Shown here in pieces: positions 1-9,068 of a stretch of DNA of 64,000 nt. The stretch is taken from assembly GCA_964605665.1 (NCBI GenBank), contig CAZSDP010000010.1, forward strand, positions 82,439 to 146,438. Reading direction: 5' to 3'. A program made the position numbers and the translations under genes. The notes beneath the pieces were generated by a model. The model did not search any database. It had not been told where the DNA came from and saw nothing but the letters and a program-made list of their open reading frames with translations. Numbering within the stretch: the first letter of the stretch is position 1; every line of letters begins with the position of its first letter. Origin of the DNA: CAZSDP01 sp964605665. Lineage in GTDB: Bacteria; Planctomycetota; UBA8108; UBA1146.

Positions 1-520
1 TTGGAATCCAAGCTGCAGATCCGCCGAGATAGACTCCCTGCTCGGAGATAATTCCAGGCGTCGACGAAAAGCTACGCGCGTACTCTTCTTCCTCGCGAGT
101 GACGGCATGGGTAATCTCACCGGAGTACTGAAGTTCGAGGGGTCCTTCGCCAGTTCGCCGTGCTGAGTAGAGATTTCGATCGACCTCTGGTACCTCTCCC
201 GACTCGTTGATCCCAAACTCGCTCGCCCCCGGCTTCTCCCGAAGTGGTTTCACGATCCAATTCTCACCACCTTCGGCGACCTCTAGAGCCCCATGTAATG
301 AAAAGGTCAGCTCCTGGCCAACTTGCAGTTTCTCCACGACTGGACCGGTGACGGTGTCCTTGGCGATGAGACGACCAGACGCAGGATCAACGGTGACGAC
401 AACATGGTGATCCACCAAGGCCTCTCTGGCCTGAAGTCCAGACCAGGCTGACGGGGCGATCGACAGAATCAGAGCCAGGGCGCAAGGAACCACGAGGAAA
501 AACCGTCGACGAAAAACCAT
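1..520 (-). CDS. N-terminal part of a secreted M1-peptidase-like protein (partial, runs off the window start)
   Basis: An open frame of 173 codons runs from an ATG at 520 to the window edge without a stop. The start is preceded by GGGGA about 9 nt upstream. The product begins with a classical signal peptide (MVFRRRFFLVVPCALALIL...) and continues as a beta-rich exported domain. Near the window edge it reads ARSFSSTPGIISEQGVYLGG followed by SAAWIP. That pattern resembles the N-terminal beta domain of M1-type aminopeptidases and their inactive relatives, where a 'GV(Y/F)L...WYP' segment precedes the catalytic domain. The zinc motif HExxH lies outside the window, so enzymatic activity cannot be judged. 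The gene is divergent from the kinase gene at 1047. Export is seen directly; the M1 assignment is from motif memory and is moderate. Confidence 0.6.
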   Translation of the reverse strand, partial: MVFRRRFFLVVPCALALILSIAPSAWSGLQAREALVDHHVVVTVDPASGRLIAKDTVTGPVVEKLQVGQELTFSLHGALEVAEGGENWIVKPLREKPGASEFGINESGEVPEVDRNLYSARRTGEGPLELQYSGEITHAVTREEEEYARSFSSTPGIISEQGVYLGGSAAWIP

Positions 521-1046
521 AACTCACGATCCCCTCTCTCCGAGTTTGGCCAACTCGAGAGACTTTCAATCAACTGGGGCCGAAGGAGAGTCCCGTCCCC
601 CCAACTTTGCAACTATGCGGGCTGGCGGCACTCCACAGAATCAGCCGGTCAGATCGTCGAGATACTAACCGAAGTCTCTCTCCGTCACCTCTGAGGAACC
701 ACCCCAACGGATCGAATAGAATACCTCCCCGTTGACACCCCGATCTCTGTACCTTCTCATCGGCCCTCTCAAGAGCCGCTGAACTCGCCAAAGAGAGCAT
801 CTTTGGAGATGAGAGCACGTTGGAGACCTGCGTGCCATGAACCGAACTGCCCGCCCTCCTTACGAGGCGGTGGCAGTCAGCTCGAAGGTACGTGAACTCT
901 CCGAGGCACCGAGTAATTTGGGGGATTCCACTCAGTTTCGAGAACTTGTGCTCTCCATCATCGATCGGTAAAGCTGCTCACCAATTCCAACGCTCGAGCT
1001 GCCCGACATTTCGGAGCAAGCGAGCCCGACCCCTTCGGAGGACTCC
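521..1046. other. Divergent intergenic region
   Basis: This 526-base stretch separates the divergent peptidase-like and kinase genes and should hold both promoters. Short open frames exist on both strands, but none has a recognisable domain together with a convincing ribosome site, so no gene is called. The kinase ribosome site (GGAGGAC) sits at its right end, near 1037-1043. Confidence 0.5.
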
Positions 1047-3563
1047 GTGTCTCAAGATCGCGACACTCTCTTCCTAAAAGTAGCCATCAAGAACAACTTC
1101 CTCGATACCGAAAAAGCGGAACGAGTCTTGAGTTCAATCGCCCAAAGAAAAGAAATCGGATCGACGAAGAATGCTTGGGAAGTTGCGGTCGAACTCAACC
1201 TCATGTCTCCTCGTGAGGCGGAAGCGATTCGTCAGGTCGTCGAACAAGCATTGCCTCCGCAACAAATCGCGGGTTTCAAAATCGAAGCTCCCATCGGCAA
1301 AGGTGCTGTCGGTACCGTTTACCGAGCGACACAGCTCTCCTTAGACAAACTCGTCGCGGTAAAGTTGCTCCATCCAAATCACACCACCGAAGAACGATTT
1401 GTTTCCGACTTTTTGCGTGAAGCCAAATCTGTCGCGAAGCTGAATCATCCGAACATTGTCCATGCGATCGATGCGGGGAGTGAAGATGGCCGACACTACT
1501 TTGCGATGGAGTATGTCGAAGGAGAATCGCTCCGACAAAAGCTCGACCGCCGGGGCAAACTCTCACCTGGAGAAACACTCGACATCGCTCAGCAGGTCGC
1601 CGCTGGTCTGGGCCATGCTCACAGCCAAGGAATCCTGCATCGCGACTTGAAGCCTGAGAACATCTTGATCGGTGAAGACGGACGGGCACGCATCGTCGAT
1701 TTGGGGCTTGCGATTCCCATCGATGACGCAGAACTGCTTGCTGCCGAGCACAAGAAGCAGGGCACCCCTTACTACCTGTCGCCTGAACAAGCGATGAACG
1801 GCGAAATCGACGCTCGTAGCGACCTCTACTCATTTGGAGCAACGCTCTACCACTGTCTCGCCGGAAAACCATTGTTCACCGGGGGAACCGTCAAAGAGAT
1901 TCTGACAAAACAGGTCCACCAAGATCCGGTTCCGATCTCCGAGTCCGTTGGAAGCAGCAGCTCCCTCGATACTGTGGTGATGAAGCTCCTCTCGAAGGAT
2001 CCAAGCGAGAGATATCGCAACGCTGAAGAGTGCCTAGCAGCACTCAACTTGGCTGCTCATTCCGGTCCTCAGAAGAAACGGTCTCCGGGAACAGCCCCGA
2101 AAAGCCGCAAGAGAACGACCACCGGCGCCGGGCGAGGATCGAAATCTCGCAACCAGGCAAAAGGCGGTGGATCTGAGAGACCTGTTCGAAAGACCTCGAG
2201 TGGCTCCGGCAAGCGTAAGAAGGTCGAGATTCTGACGCATGCTCCCCAATCATCCCGCTATCGGAAGAAGAACAATGTTCCCAGCATGGTCGGTGTGGGT
2301 TGCGGGGCTGTGATCTCAATTTTCCTGGTGATCTCTGCAGTCAACCATTCCGGAGAAGTGGCGGCGCAGCCGAATTCAGAAGCGAGACACCGCCAGAGGC
2401 TGGAAGGTGAAGCAAATCGCGACATCGCGAAGAGAATTGAAATCTGGAAGAAGGAGCAGGCAGACGCGGAACGCAAAGCACGCGAGCGGACGGAACAAAT
2501 CGTTCGAAATGCCGAGACCGACAACCTACGGCGAAGAGGCCTCGAGAAGCTACTGCAAGCCAATCCAGATCGAGAAGCTGCCACGCTGATGATCGCGGAA
2601 CTGGAGAAAATTAGCGATCGGGTTCGAGCCGCGAGAATCGCCGGACCATCTGAGCTGCTATCTGAAGCTGAAGGGCTCCGCGACCAGGGAAAACTGTGGG
2701 CTGCCTACCTGCTTCTTGACGACCGCCCTCGATCGGCACGTAAAGACCAAGAAATGAATCAGAAGATCGAGCAATTCCTTTCAGACCTGGAAGAAGAAAT
2801 CGACGGTCGAGTCGTCTCCGATCTCGCGCTGGCCAGGGAAAAGCTCGCGAAGAAGGACTTTGCTGGGGCCCTCGCTCTCGCTGAGGGAGTCCACGATTAC
2901 GCCGATGAAAAGTCCTCTTCTCGTGCTGACGACCTCGCCAAGCAAATCAAGAAGACCCGTGAAGAGTACACCAAGGCGGAAGCTCTTCGCCGGCTCAATG
3001 AAGAACGAGAAGGATATCTCGCCCTCTTCAATGTCTATCGAACCGCTGCCATGTCTCGGGAATTCAAGGAAGCGATCAGCGCTGCGATCGAGTTACAGGC
3101 AGAGATGAGTACGAAAGAGATTCAAGATCGATTGGAAACTGATCTCACCGCCTTCGGCTTGTTGGACCAATTCACGAAGCAAGCCCTCAATCAGTTGCTC
3201 GACACCAAGTCATCGGGCAAGACGATCCGCATCGAAATGAAACCAAAAGGCGAAGCGACGCGTGGCCGTCGATATGACTGCACGATCAATCGCATCGAAG
3301 GCTCGACGATCTTCATCGAAGTCGACCGCGCAGTCTTTCCGATCGACGCCGCAGATGTCACCGATCAAACCATCTTCGACTTGGTGCTCGAGCGTCATGG
3401 GGAGTCGAGCCCCGATTATCTCATTCCACTCGGAGTACTTTTCCTCTACCGAGGAAACTACGACATCGCCCAGAGTCACTTCAGCCTGGCTGCACAGAAT
3501 GGCGTCAGACCTGATACATGGGTCGATCATCTCGAGTACATTAAGCAGTACTCTCGAAACTAA
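1047..3563 (+). CDS. Membrane-anchored Ser/Thr protein kinase with periplasmic coiled-coil/repeat domain
   Basis: This 838-residue Hanks-type kinase starts at a GTG with GGAGGAC about 4 nt upstream. The first 75 residues are helical and unassigned. The kinase domain spans about residues 77-335: glycine loop GKGAVGTVY (84-92), ATP-binding Lys106, catalytic HRDLKPEN (198-205), DLG at 218-220 in place of the usual DFG, and GTPYYLSPEQA before the APE region. A basic, Ser/Gly-rich linker (340-410) leads to one transmembrane helix (about 412-432). The last 400 residues are predicted outside the membrane: a charged coiled coil (450-500), then helical repeat-like sequence that could be a TPR-type sensor or protein-binding region. 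The kinase would phosphorylate cytoplasmic targets in response to an external cue. The DLG substitution is common in active bacterial kinases. The gene converges with the MobA-like gene and overlaps its end by 4 nt. Substrates cannot be read from the sequence. Confidence 0.95.
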   Translation: MSQDRDTLFLKVAIKNNFLDTEKAERVLSSIAQRKEIGSTKNAWEVAVELNLMSPREAEAIRQVVEQALPPQQIAGFKIEAPIGKGAVGTVYRATQLSLDKLVAVKLLHPNHTTEERFVSDFLREAKSVAKLNHPNIVHAIDAGSEDGRHYFAMEYVEGESLRQKLDRRGKLSPGETLDIAQQVAAGLGHAHSQGILHRDLKPENILIGEDGRARIVDLGLAIPIDDAELLAAEHKKQGTPYYLSPEQAMNGEIDARSDLYSFGATLYHCLAGKPLFTGGTVKEILTKQVHQDPVPISESVGSSSSLDTVVMKLLSKDPSERYRNAEECLAALNLAAHSGPQKKRSPGTAPKSRKRTTTGAGRGSKSRNQAKGGGSERPVRKTSSGSGKRKKVEILTHAPQSSRYRKKNNVPSMVGVGCGAVISIFLVISAVNHSGEVAAQPNSEARHRQRLEGEANRDIAKRIEIWKKEQADAERKARERTEQIVRNAETDNLRRRGLEKLLQANPDREAATLMIAELEKISDRVRAARIAGPSELLSEAEGLRDQGKLWAAYLLLDDRPRSARKDQEMNQKIEQFLSDLEEEIDGRVVSDLALAREKLAKKDFAGALALAEGVHDYADEKSSSRADDLAKQIKKTREEYTKAEALRRLNEEREGYLALFNVYRTAAMSREFKEAISAAIELQAEMSTKEIQDRLETDLTAFGLLDQFTKQALNQLLDTKSSGKTIRIEMKPKGEATRGRRYDCTINRIEGSTIFIEVDRAVFPIDAADVTDQTIFDLVLERHGESSPDYLIPLGVLFLYRGNYDIAQSHFSLAAQNGVRPDTWVDHLEYIKQYSRN

Positions 3564-4183
3564 TCGCGATCAGTTTGACTGATGTCAGAGTGATAGTCTT
3601 CGGGAGTATCGATGTCTTTCAAGAGTCCTCGATTCTCTCGCAAGACGTATTCAATCGATATGTCGGGCAAACGAAGCAACTCCCTGACCGTCGCCGGGGA
3701 ATCGACGTCGAGGAGCTTGAGCGCCGCAGGAATTCTCAAGAACAGAGGGTGTCCACGGCGATGTTCGACGGAAGGGATCACCGCGTCCGCCTCTGGCATT
3801 GCTTCAGCGGTGCTCAAAATCGCGCTGACATCGTCACTTTCCAGTCTTGGAATGTCGACCGGATGGATCAAAACGCCCTCGACTCGAGATTGCTCTGAGC
3901 GAATCCCGACCCTGACGCTACTCACCGGACCCTCTTCAGGATCTCGGTTGTGAAGCAGAGCCACGCGAGACTCCACCTCTTTTGCGATGATCGCTTTGAC
4001 CGCCTCTTCGATTTCCTCGGCATGATCCCCTCCGGTCACGACGACGACTCTCGAGACTCCACCTTCGAGGAGACGCTCAACGATTCGCTCGAGAAAAGTC
4101 TGATCATCGATCTCGAGAAGTGCCTTTGGAGTTCCCATCCGTTGCGATGAGCCAGCTGCGAGTACGAGGGCGGAAACTCTCAT
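3560..4183 (-). CDS. MobA-like NTP transferase (molybdenum cofactor nucleotidyltransferase family)
   Basis: This 207-residue cytoplasmic protein has the nucleotidyltransferase signature LAAGSSQRMGTPKALL at residues 8-23, with the Lys that contacts the NTP phosphates. A later stretch (LIHPVDIPRLESDD) carries the Asp expected for metal binding. Length and layout fit MobA/MocA-type enzymes, which transfer CMP or GMP to the molybdenum cofactor, but the same fold transfers nucleotides to other phosphorylated substrates, so the substrate is not certain. The ATG start has GAGGAG 5 nt upstream. It overlaps the stop of the upstream helicase gene as ATGA, so the two are probably translationally coupled. 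No molybdenum enzyme or other cofactor gene is nearby. Confidence 0.9.
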   Translation of the reverse strand: MRVSALVLAAGSSQRMGTPKALLEIDDQTFLERIVERLLEGGVSRVVVVTGGDHAEEIEEAVKAIIAKEVESRVALLHNRDPEEGPVSSVRVGIRSEQSRVEGVLIHPVDIPRLESDDVSAILSTAEAMPEADAVIPSVEHRRGHPLFLRIPAALKLLDVDSPATVRELLRLPDISIEYVLRENRGLLKDIDTPEDYHSDISQTDRD

Positions 4184-6786
4184 CCGATCTCCTCTTCGGC
4201 GATCGGCTCCCGATCAATCTGATCGTCACGCTCCTGGACTAGACTGCTCTCCCTTGCGAAGAACTCCTCTAACTGCGAATTCACCTCGCTCCATGGTCCC
4301 TGAACTCGATCACAATCAGGAAGGCTCTTCATAAACCTTTTTCCATAGGACTTGGTGATCACCCGACTATCAGCAAGAACTACCGCTCCTCGGTCACTTC
4401 GGGTCCGGATCAGCCTTCCAAATCCCTGCTTCAAACTCAGTACGGCCTGAGGTAAAGCCAGATGAGCAAAAGCGCTCTTACCGCGGCCTTCCACCTCCTC
4501 TGCCCGCCCAAGTTCGAGAGGGTGATTTGGCATCCGAAATGGTAGTCGAGCCACAATGACCAACGAGAGGGCCGCACCTGGTACATCCACCCCCTCCCAA
4601 AAGGACTGATTTCCAAAAAGAACTGCATTGCCCGCTTTGCGGAAACGGTGCAAAAGCTCGCTTCTGGGAGAAGTTCCTTGCACTAAGAGAGGGTAGCCAA
4701 GGCTCTGAAGTCGAGACTCGACACTCTTTGCCGTCCGACGCAACGCATCGTGACTGGTGAAGAGCACAAAGGTACGGCCCCGCGCTGCTGCAACAGCATC
4801 CAAGATCACTTCCGGAAACTTGGTAAAAAACGCACTCGTTCCTGGAGGCGGTAAATCCTCGGGAATTCCGAGCAGAACCTGCTCTCGAAAATCGAAAGGT
4901 GACGGGAAGATCGCAGACTCAAACCGGTCCCCCTCAATTCGATCCCATCCCAGACGATCTGAGAGGAAGCTCCAGCGGTCACCCACCGTCAACGTTGCAG
5001 ACGTCATCAGCACCGATCGAAGAGGCGGGTACAAATCTCGAGACAAGATCTCTGCAATGTGTAGTGGAGCAGCCCTGAAGCTCAGATTCCCGTACCGGCC
5101 CGAGCGAAGCTCTAGCCACGGAAGAATGGGCCCATCTGCCGAGAGAATAAAATCTATCGCAGTAATCGGATCATCGATCATCCGCTGGGCGGACTTCAGC
5201 TCGAGCATCGCTCCTTCGAACTTATCTTTCGGTTCGAAGCTCTCACCCTCCAATAGGGAGGCTGTCTTTCGAAGGGTTCCTTTCAGCCGCTCCAGTGAGC
5301 TGCGCAAACTCACCAATGGCCCATCGACGACGTCGAGCGGGAGACGCTGGGGTCCATCTCCAAGTCGCGCCATCCCACTCCCACTCGGAGAAACACCACC
5401 ACTCTCTCCATCACTCTCGAACCACTCTTCGACTCTACCCTGAAGAGTTAAAAACACTTCTTCAGTGTGAGAGCGGACTTCGCGGATTCGCGGCAGAAGC
5501 TCCATTTCGAGATGCTCTAAGCTGGGGCCACGGCGCCACTCCCGGAGCTCTCGCGCCAACCACGGCATGCGCCCTCGCTCACGACCCCTTTTGCGCTTTG
5601 GGGGTGCGGCAAGGCGACCGAGAGTCTGGGTCACACCACGCCGTGAAACTTCCCGTCCCAAGTGAGTTGCTGCAATCTCCTCGAGATTGTGGGCTTCATC
5701 GAAAACCACTCGCTGATATCCCGGAATGACGAGATCTCCATCGAAATCTCCTGCTCCTCGACGAACCGAAAGATCGGCGAAGAACAGGTGGTGATTCACA
5801 ACTATGATGTGGGCGCCAAACGCTTTTCGGCGGGCTTGGTAATAGAAGCAATCGCGGTAATGCGGACAGCGCGCTTTCAGTGACTGATCGGAGCTGGAAG
5901 CAAAGTCAGACCACACCTCATCCGGTGGTTCATGAGGTAGATCACTCTTTGATCCTTCTTCCGAAACGGCCAATCGGTCGAGTATTTCATCGACCCACGC
6001 ATGCTTCTCATCATCTTCTGCAAAGAGCTCGGGCTTGGCACGCACTTGGGAGGTCTTGCGACGACAAGCGTAGTTCCCTCGGCCTTTGATCAGCGCATAT
6101 CGAAATTCCTCGGAAAGCACCCGAGTCAGCGTGGGCAAGTCCTGCGTCATCAACTGCTCACCGAGGTGAATTGTTCGCGTTGAGATCACGACTTTCGCGC
6201 GGTTTCGTACCGCCCATAGGATCGCTGGTACCAGATAAGCGAACGACTTTCCGACTCCGGTACCCGCTTCGAATGCCGCGACTTTTTCGTCGTTCAGGGT
6301 TTTTGCGCAAGCAACCGCCAACTCTCTTTGGCCATCGCGATCTTCAAATGCCGGGATTCCTCGATCGAGCAGTCCCCCAGGAGAGAAGATCTCTTCGATC
6401 TCCTCGAGGTCCAAGAGTGTGTCTCGAGCCTCGGGAAACGGCTCGACGACTCGATAGATTCGTTTGACGTCATTGTCAACGATGAAGAAGCCAAGCCTTC
6501 GCGCTCCCGCTTCACTCGCAATCGAAAGATCAGCAGGAGACGGAGTGAGATTACCTCCGGGATGGTTATGCACGAGTACTTGATGATTCCCAACGCGCTC
6601 GAGAAAAACGGGAACAGCACCGGAGTGTCCACGAGCAATCACTTCGACCTCTGAAAGTCGCCCCTCGGCATCGAGGCTGCCGAAGAAAAAGACTTCGTTG
6701 CCGCCTGCTCGAGAGATCTCTTCCGCGATCTCGCGTCGACACGGCTCCGTCACGCAGAATTCGGCTGGTACGGACGGATCAGACAT
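4180..6786 (-). CDS. dinG: DinG-family DNA helicase fused to an N-terminal JAMM (RadC-like) domain
   Basis: This 868-residue fusion starts at an ATG with GAGGAA 5 nt upstream. Residues about 10-120 form a JAB/MPN domain with a complete JAMM metal motif (H73, H75, S83, D86 in HNHPGGNLTPSPAD), as in RadC-type proteins. From about residue 140 it is an XPD/DinG superfamily 2 helicase: Walker A GTGVGKS (175-181), DEAH (363-366), and near the C terminus the motif-VI-like QGFGRLIRTRSDRG. DinG unwinds R-loops and DNA with 5' overhangs, normally with a 4Fe-4S cluster. Here the cluster region keeps Cys241, Cys307 and Cys313, but the fourth expected ligand position (302) is Ser. The gene is followed by the coupled MobA-like gene. 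The helicase call is secure; the role of the JAMM domain (protease, isopeptidase or structural) is unknown. Confidence 0.93.
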   Translation of the reverse strand: MSDPSVPAEFCVTEPCRREIAEEISRAGGNEVFFFGSLDAEGRLSEVEVIARGHSGAVPVFLERVGNHQVLVHNHPGGNLTPSPADLSIASEAGARRLGFFIVDNDVKRIYRVVEPFPEARDTLLDLEEIEEIFSPGGLLDRGIPAFEDRDGQRELAVACAKTLNDEKVAAFEAGTGVGKSFAYLVPAILWAVRNRAKVVISTRTIHLGEQLMTQDLPTLTRVLSEEFRYALIKGRGNYACRRKTSQVRAKPELFAEDDEKHAWVDEILDRLAVSEEGSKSDLPHEPPDEVWSDFASSSDQSLKARCPHYRDCFYYQARRKAFGAHIIVVNHHLFFADLSVRRGAGDFDGDLVIPGYQRVVFDEAHNLEEIAATHLGREVSRRGVTQTLGRLAAPPKRKRGRERGRMPWLARELREWRRGPSLEHLEMELLPRIREVRSHTEEVFLTLQGRVEEWFESDGESGGVSPSGSGMARLGDGPQRLPLDVVDGPLVSLRSSLERLKGTLRKTASLLEGESFEPKDKFEGAMLELKSAQRMIDDPITAIDFILSADGPILPWLELRSGRYGNLSFRAAPLHIAEILSRDLYPPLRSVLMTSATLTVGDRWSFLSDRLGWDRIEGDRFESAIFPSPFDFREQVLLGIPEDLPPPGTSAFFTKFPEVILDAVAAARGRTFVLFTSHDALRRTAKSVESRLQSLGYPLLVQGTSPRSELLHRFRKAGNAVLFGNQSFWEGVDVPGAALSLVIVARLPFRMPNHPLELGRAEEVEGRGKSAFAHLALPQAVLSLKQGFGRLIRTRSDRGAVVLADSRVITKSYGKRFMKSLPDCDRVQGPWSEVNSQLEEFFARESSLVQERDDQIDREPIAEEEIG

Positions 6787-6962
6787 CGGAATTCCTCGCG
6801 CTTTGATCGCAGTTGAAGACAGCTGAAGAGGGCGATCGATCGGTGACCGAGATTGCCCCTTGCCGAACGGGGCCAGATTCTCGATTGAACTGAGATTGAG
6901 GGCAAGCGACGAAGTGAGGTTCGTCCGAACTCTTCTTCCTTCCCGAGAAAAGGCCGGGGGGA

Positions 6963-8012
6963 CTACTGGGCGGGGGGCACAATGCTCGGTGCTGGATGAC
7001 GATTGAGCCCCAGTCGAATGATCCGCTCCAGCAGGGCAGAATAGCTCATCCCGGTGAATTCAGCGGAATTGGCGAATTCCGCCTCTGCCATGATATCTGG
7101 GTTTGGGTTGGCTTCGATGAAATAGACATTGTCCTCAGCATCGAGACGGTAATCGACTCGACAATATCCATCGATTCCTAAGATCCGACAGATTCTGCGG
7201 CTCAATCGAGTGATTTTACGCTCGAGCTCGGAAGGGAGAGCCGCGCTCGTGTGAATCACCCCCTTGCGATCTTGGTAGGCCACATCGAATTTTGCCTTTT
7301 CGGTCGCGATCAGCGGCTCTTCTGATCCTCGCTCCGTCATCCGCAACTCCCAGGTGGGGAAGACTGTTCGACGGTCATTGCCCAGAACCGCGGAATACAA
7401 CTCCCGCCCTTCGATGAATCGCTCAGCGATGGCATCAGTGCCGATCCGCTCATGGACAAAGGCCACTCTCTCATTCAGTTTCTCATCGTTATGAACCAGA
7501 GAGGCCTTAGAGATTCCATAAGACGCATCCTCGACGAGCGATTTGACGATCAGTGGAAACTCCAGACCCTTTCGACGTTTCGGTCGACGGCCAAGGGGAA
7601 AGGTTTGAAACTGAGGGATCTTGATTCGATGGTAAGAGAGGATCTTCTTCGAGAGCGCTTTGTCGCGGGACAGGGTCAATCCTCGCGGCCCACTGCCGGT
7701 ATAGGGCACTCGAAGCAATTCGAGAAAGCTCACGACATGTTGGTCGTAGGCGCCAATTCCCATAAACGCCTCAACCAAGTTGAAGACGACATCTGGCTTA
7801 TGGCGAATGATGGAACGACGGAGCGGAGCTAGCTCATCGTCTATCCCGAGAATTTGAACCTGATGCCCAAGGGATTGAAGGGTGTCACTGACATCCTGGA
7901 CCGGCCGCCAGAGCCCCTCACCCCCATTCGGCGCCCGTTCAGATTCCGGGGCGGGAAGTGAGCCTTCCTGGCAAACGACCAAAACCGACAGCTTTTTCAC
8001 ATTTTGTACCAT
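6963..8012 (-). CDS. ATP-grasp ligase, D-Ala-D-Ala ligase-like
   Basis: This 349-residue protein has the ATP-grasp order of Ddl-type ligases. An N-terminal pre-grasp domain contains DVVFNLVEAFMG. The ATP-binding region includes FPLIVKSLVEDASYGISKAS, and the metal-binding segment near the C terminus (VYFIEANPNPDI) has the Glu and Asn that bind magnesium. Such enzymes couple a carboxylate to an amine using ATP. True Ddl proteins are about 310-360 residues, so size does not separate cell-wall Ddl from relatives that modify peptides or make small dipeptides. The start overlaps the end of the upstream metallopeptidase gene by 16 nt, which argues for co-translation and a shared pathway. No mur or fts genes surround it, so I do not assign ddl. 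Confidence 0.85.
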   Translation of the reverse strand: MVQNVKKLSVLVVCQEGSLPAPESERAPNGGEGLWRPVQDVSDTLQSLGHQVQILGIDDELAPLRRSIIRHKPDVVFNLVEAFMGIGAYDQHVVSFLELLRVPYTGSGPRGLTLSRDKALSKKILSYHRIKIPQFQTFPLGRRPKRRKGLEFPLIVKSLVEDASYGISKASLVHNDEKLNERVAFVHERIGTDAIAERFIEGRELYSAVLGNDRRTVFPTWELRMTERGSEEPLIATEKAKFDVAYQDRKGVIHTSAALPSELERKITRLSRRICRILGIDGYCRVDYRLDAEDNVYFIEANPNPDIMAEAEFANSAEFTGMSYSALLERIIRLGLNRHPAPSIVPPAQ

Positions 8013-9001
8013 TCCCGGATGTCGTAGAGACGCCGTGTCACGCAGACCGCAACCAACATCGCCACTTCTTCGAGCATTCCATCTCGATCCGCCACCCTCA
8101 AATCGAGCGCTCTGCTCCGCCCGATCAGCTCACGGTACACCATATCGATCAAATATTGTTCATCTCCGAGAACAGCCATCGCACGCTGCCGGACTCGCCT
8201 GCGGTTCCTCAACAGATAGAGCGCGGCGGAACGCGAGGCCGTGTGTCGTGTAAATACTCTCAACAGTTCTGCATCGAAGTGATCTGGAAAGGTCTCTCCA
8301 TAGCGTTGATGGCGTTCGCTGTAATACTCGCGAAGCGTTTTATGAATCGAACGAATTTCTTCAATGCGTGTTCGATCTAGCCTGGGAATGCGCCTGCCCT
8401 TGAACTCATCCATCAATTCGTCGACGTACTCTAACTTCTCCAACGCAGGCCAGTCTTTATAACGACGGCGCCAACGGCTGCGTGGATCGAGCCAAACAGC
8501 GAAAGTCTCTGCAAAATCTTCGAGGGGATGGCTCTGAGCGTACCAGTAGTCGAGATACTGCGCGAAGTTCCGGCTCGACGGATTTGGTCGATACTCATCC
8601 GGGTAGGGCGCGGTGGACCGTCCAAACAGTTCCCGCCATCTGCGCCGTCGGTGCAACTTCAAAGCACCTTGAATCGCATGACCCATCTCGTGACGGAGTA
8701 AACGGAGACACTCTCGGCGTGATCCTCCTTCGACCTTCTTCACTTCAACATGTTCGAGGCGACGAAGCCGGGGATGAGCGAGATAGAAGGGAATGGCAAT
8801 TCCGCAAATTCCCTGGGGACAGAACCACTCTTCTGAAAGCCAACAGTGAGCACGAATCCGTAGATCTCGCTGCTGGAGCTCTCCGGCGAGGCGGTCGATG
8901 CAAAGCTCAATCCAGCTCCCCCGCAATTGGAGGTCGAGATCGCACAGCCTGAAATCGAGGAGCTCCTCGCGAGGGAGGACTGCCCATGGGTACTTCACCA
9001 C
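7997..9001 (-). CDS. Putative zinc metallopeptidase (HEMGH)
   Basis: The 334-residue product starts at a GTG with GAGGTGA just upstream. It contains a zincin motif HEMGH at residues 104-108, followed by an acidic segment HPLEDFAETFAVW (about 158-170) that would give the third zinc ligand. There is no signal peptide or membrane segment, so it is probably cytoplasmic. The Arg-rich, helical C-terminal half is unassigned. The pattern matches the broad group annotated as putative zinc-binding metallopeptidases in planctomycetes and myxobacteria, for which I know no defined substrate. The overlap with the downstream ATP-grasp ligase suggests that the pair forms and trims, or otherwise processes, an amide-linked product. 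Confidence 0.75.
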   Translation of the reverse strand: MVKYPWAVLPREELLDFRLCDLDLQLRGSWIELCIDRLAGELQQRDLRIRAHCWLSEEWFCPQGICGIAIPFYLAHPRLRRLEHVEVKKVEGGSRRECLRLLRHEMGHAIQGALKLHRRRRWRELFGRSTAPYPDEYRPNPSSRNFAQYLDYWYAQSHPLEDFAETFAVWLDPRSRWRRRYKDWPALEKLEYVDELMDEFKGRRIPRLDRTRIEEIRSIHKTLREYYSERHQRYGETFPDHFDAELLRVFTRHTASRSAALYLLRNRRRVRQRAMAVLGDEQYLIDMVYRELIGRSRALDLRVADRDGMLEEVAMLVAVCVTRRLYDIREWYKM

Positions 9002-9068
9002 TCACCTCGAGCGTTAGACCAAGACTCGATCTCTGATTCCACTGCAGCCCCCATTCATCGACCTCTGC

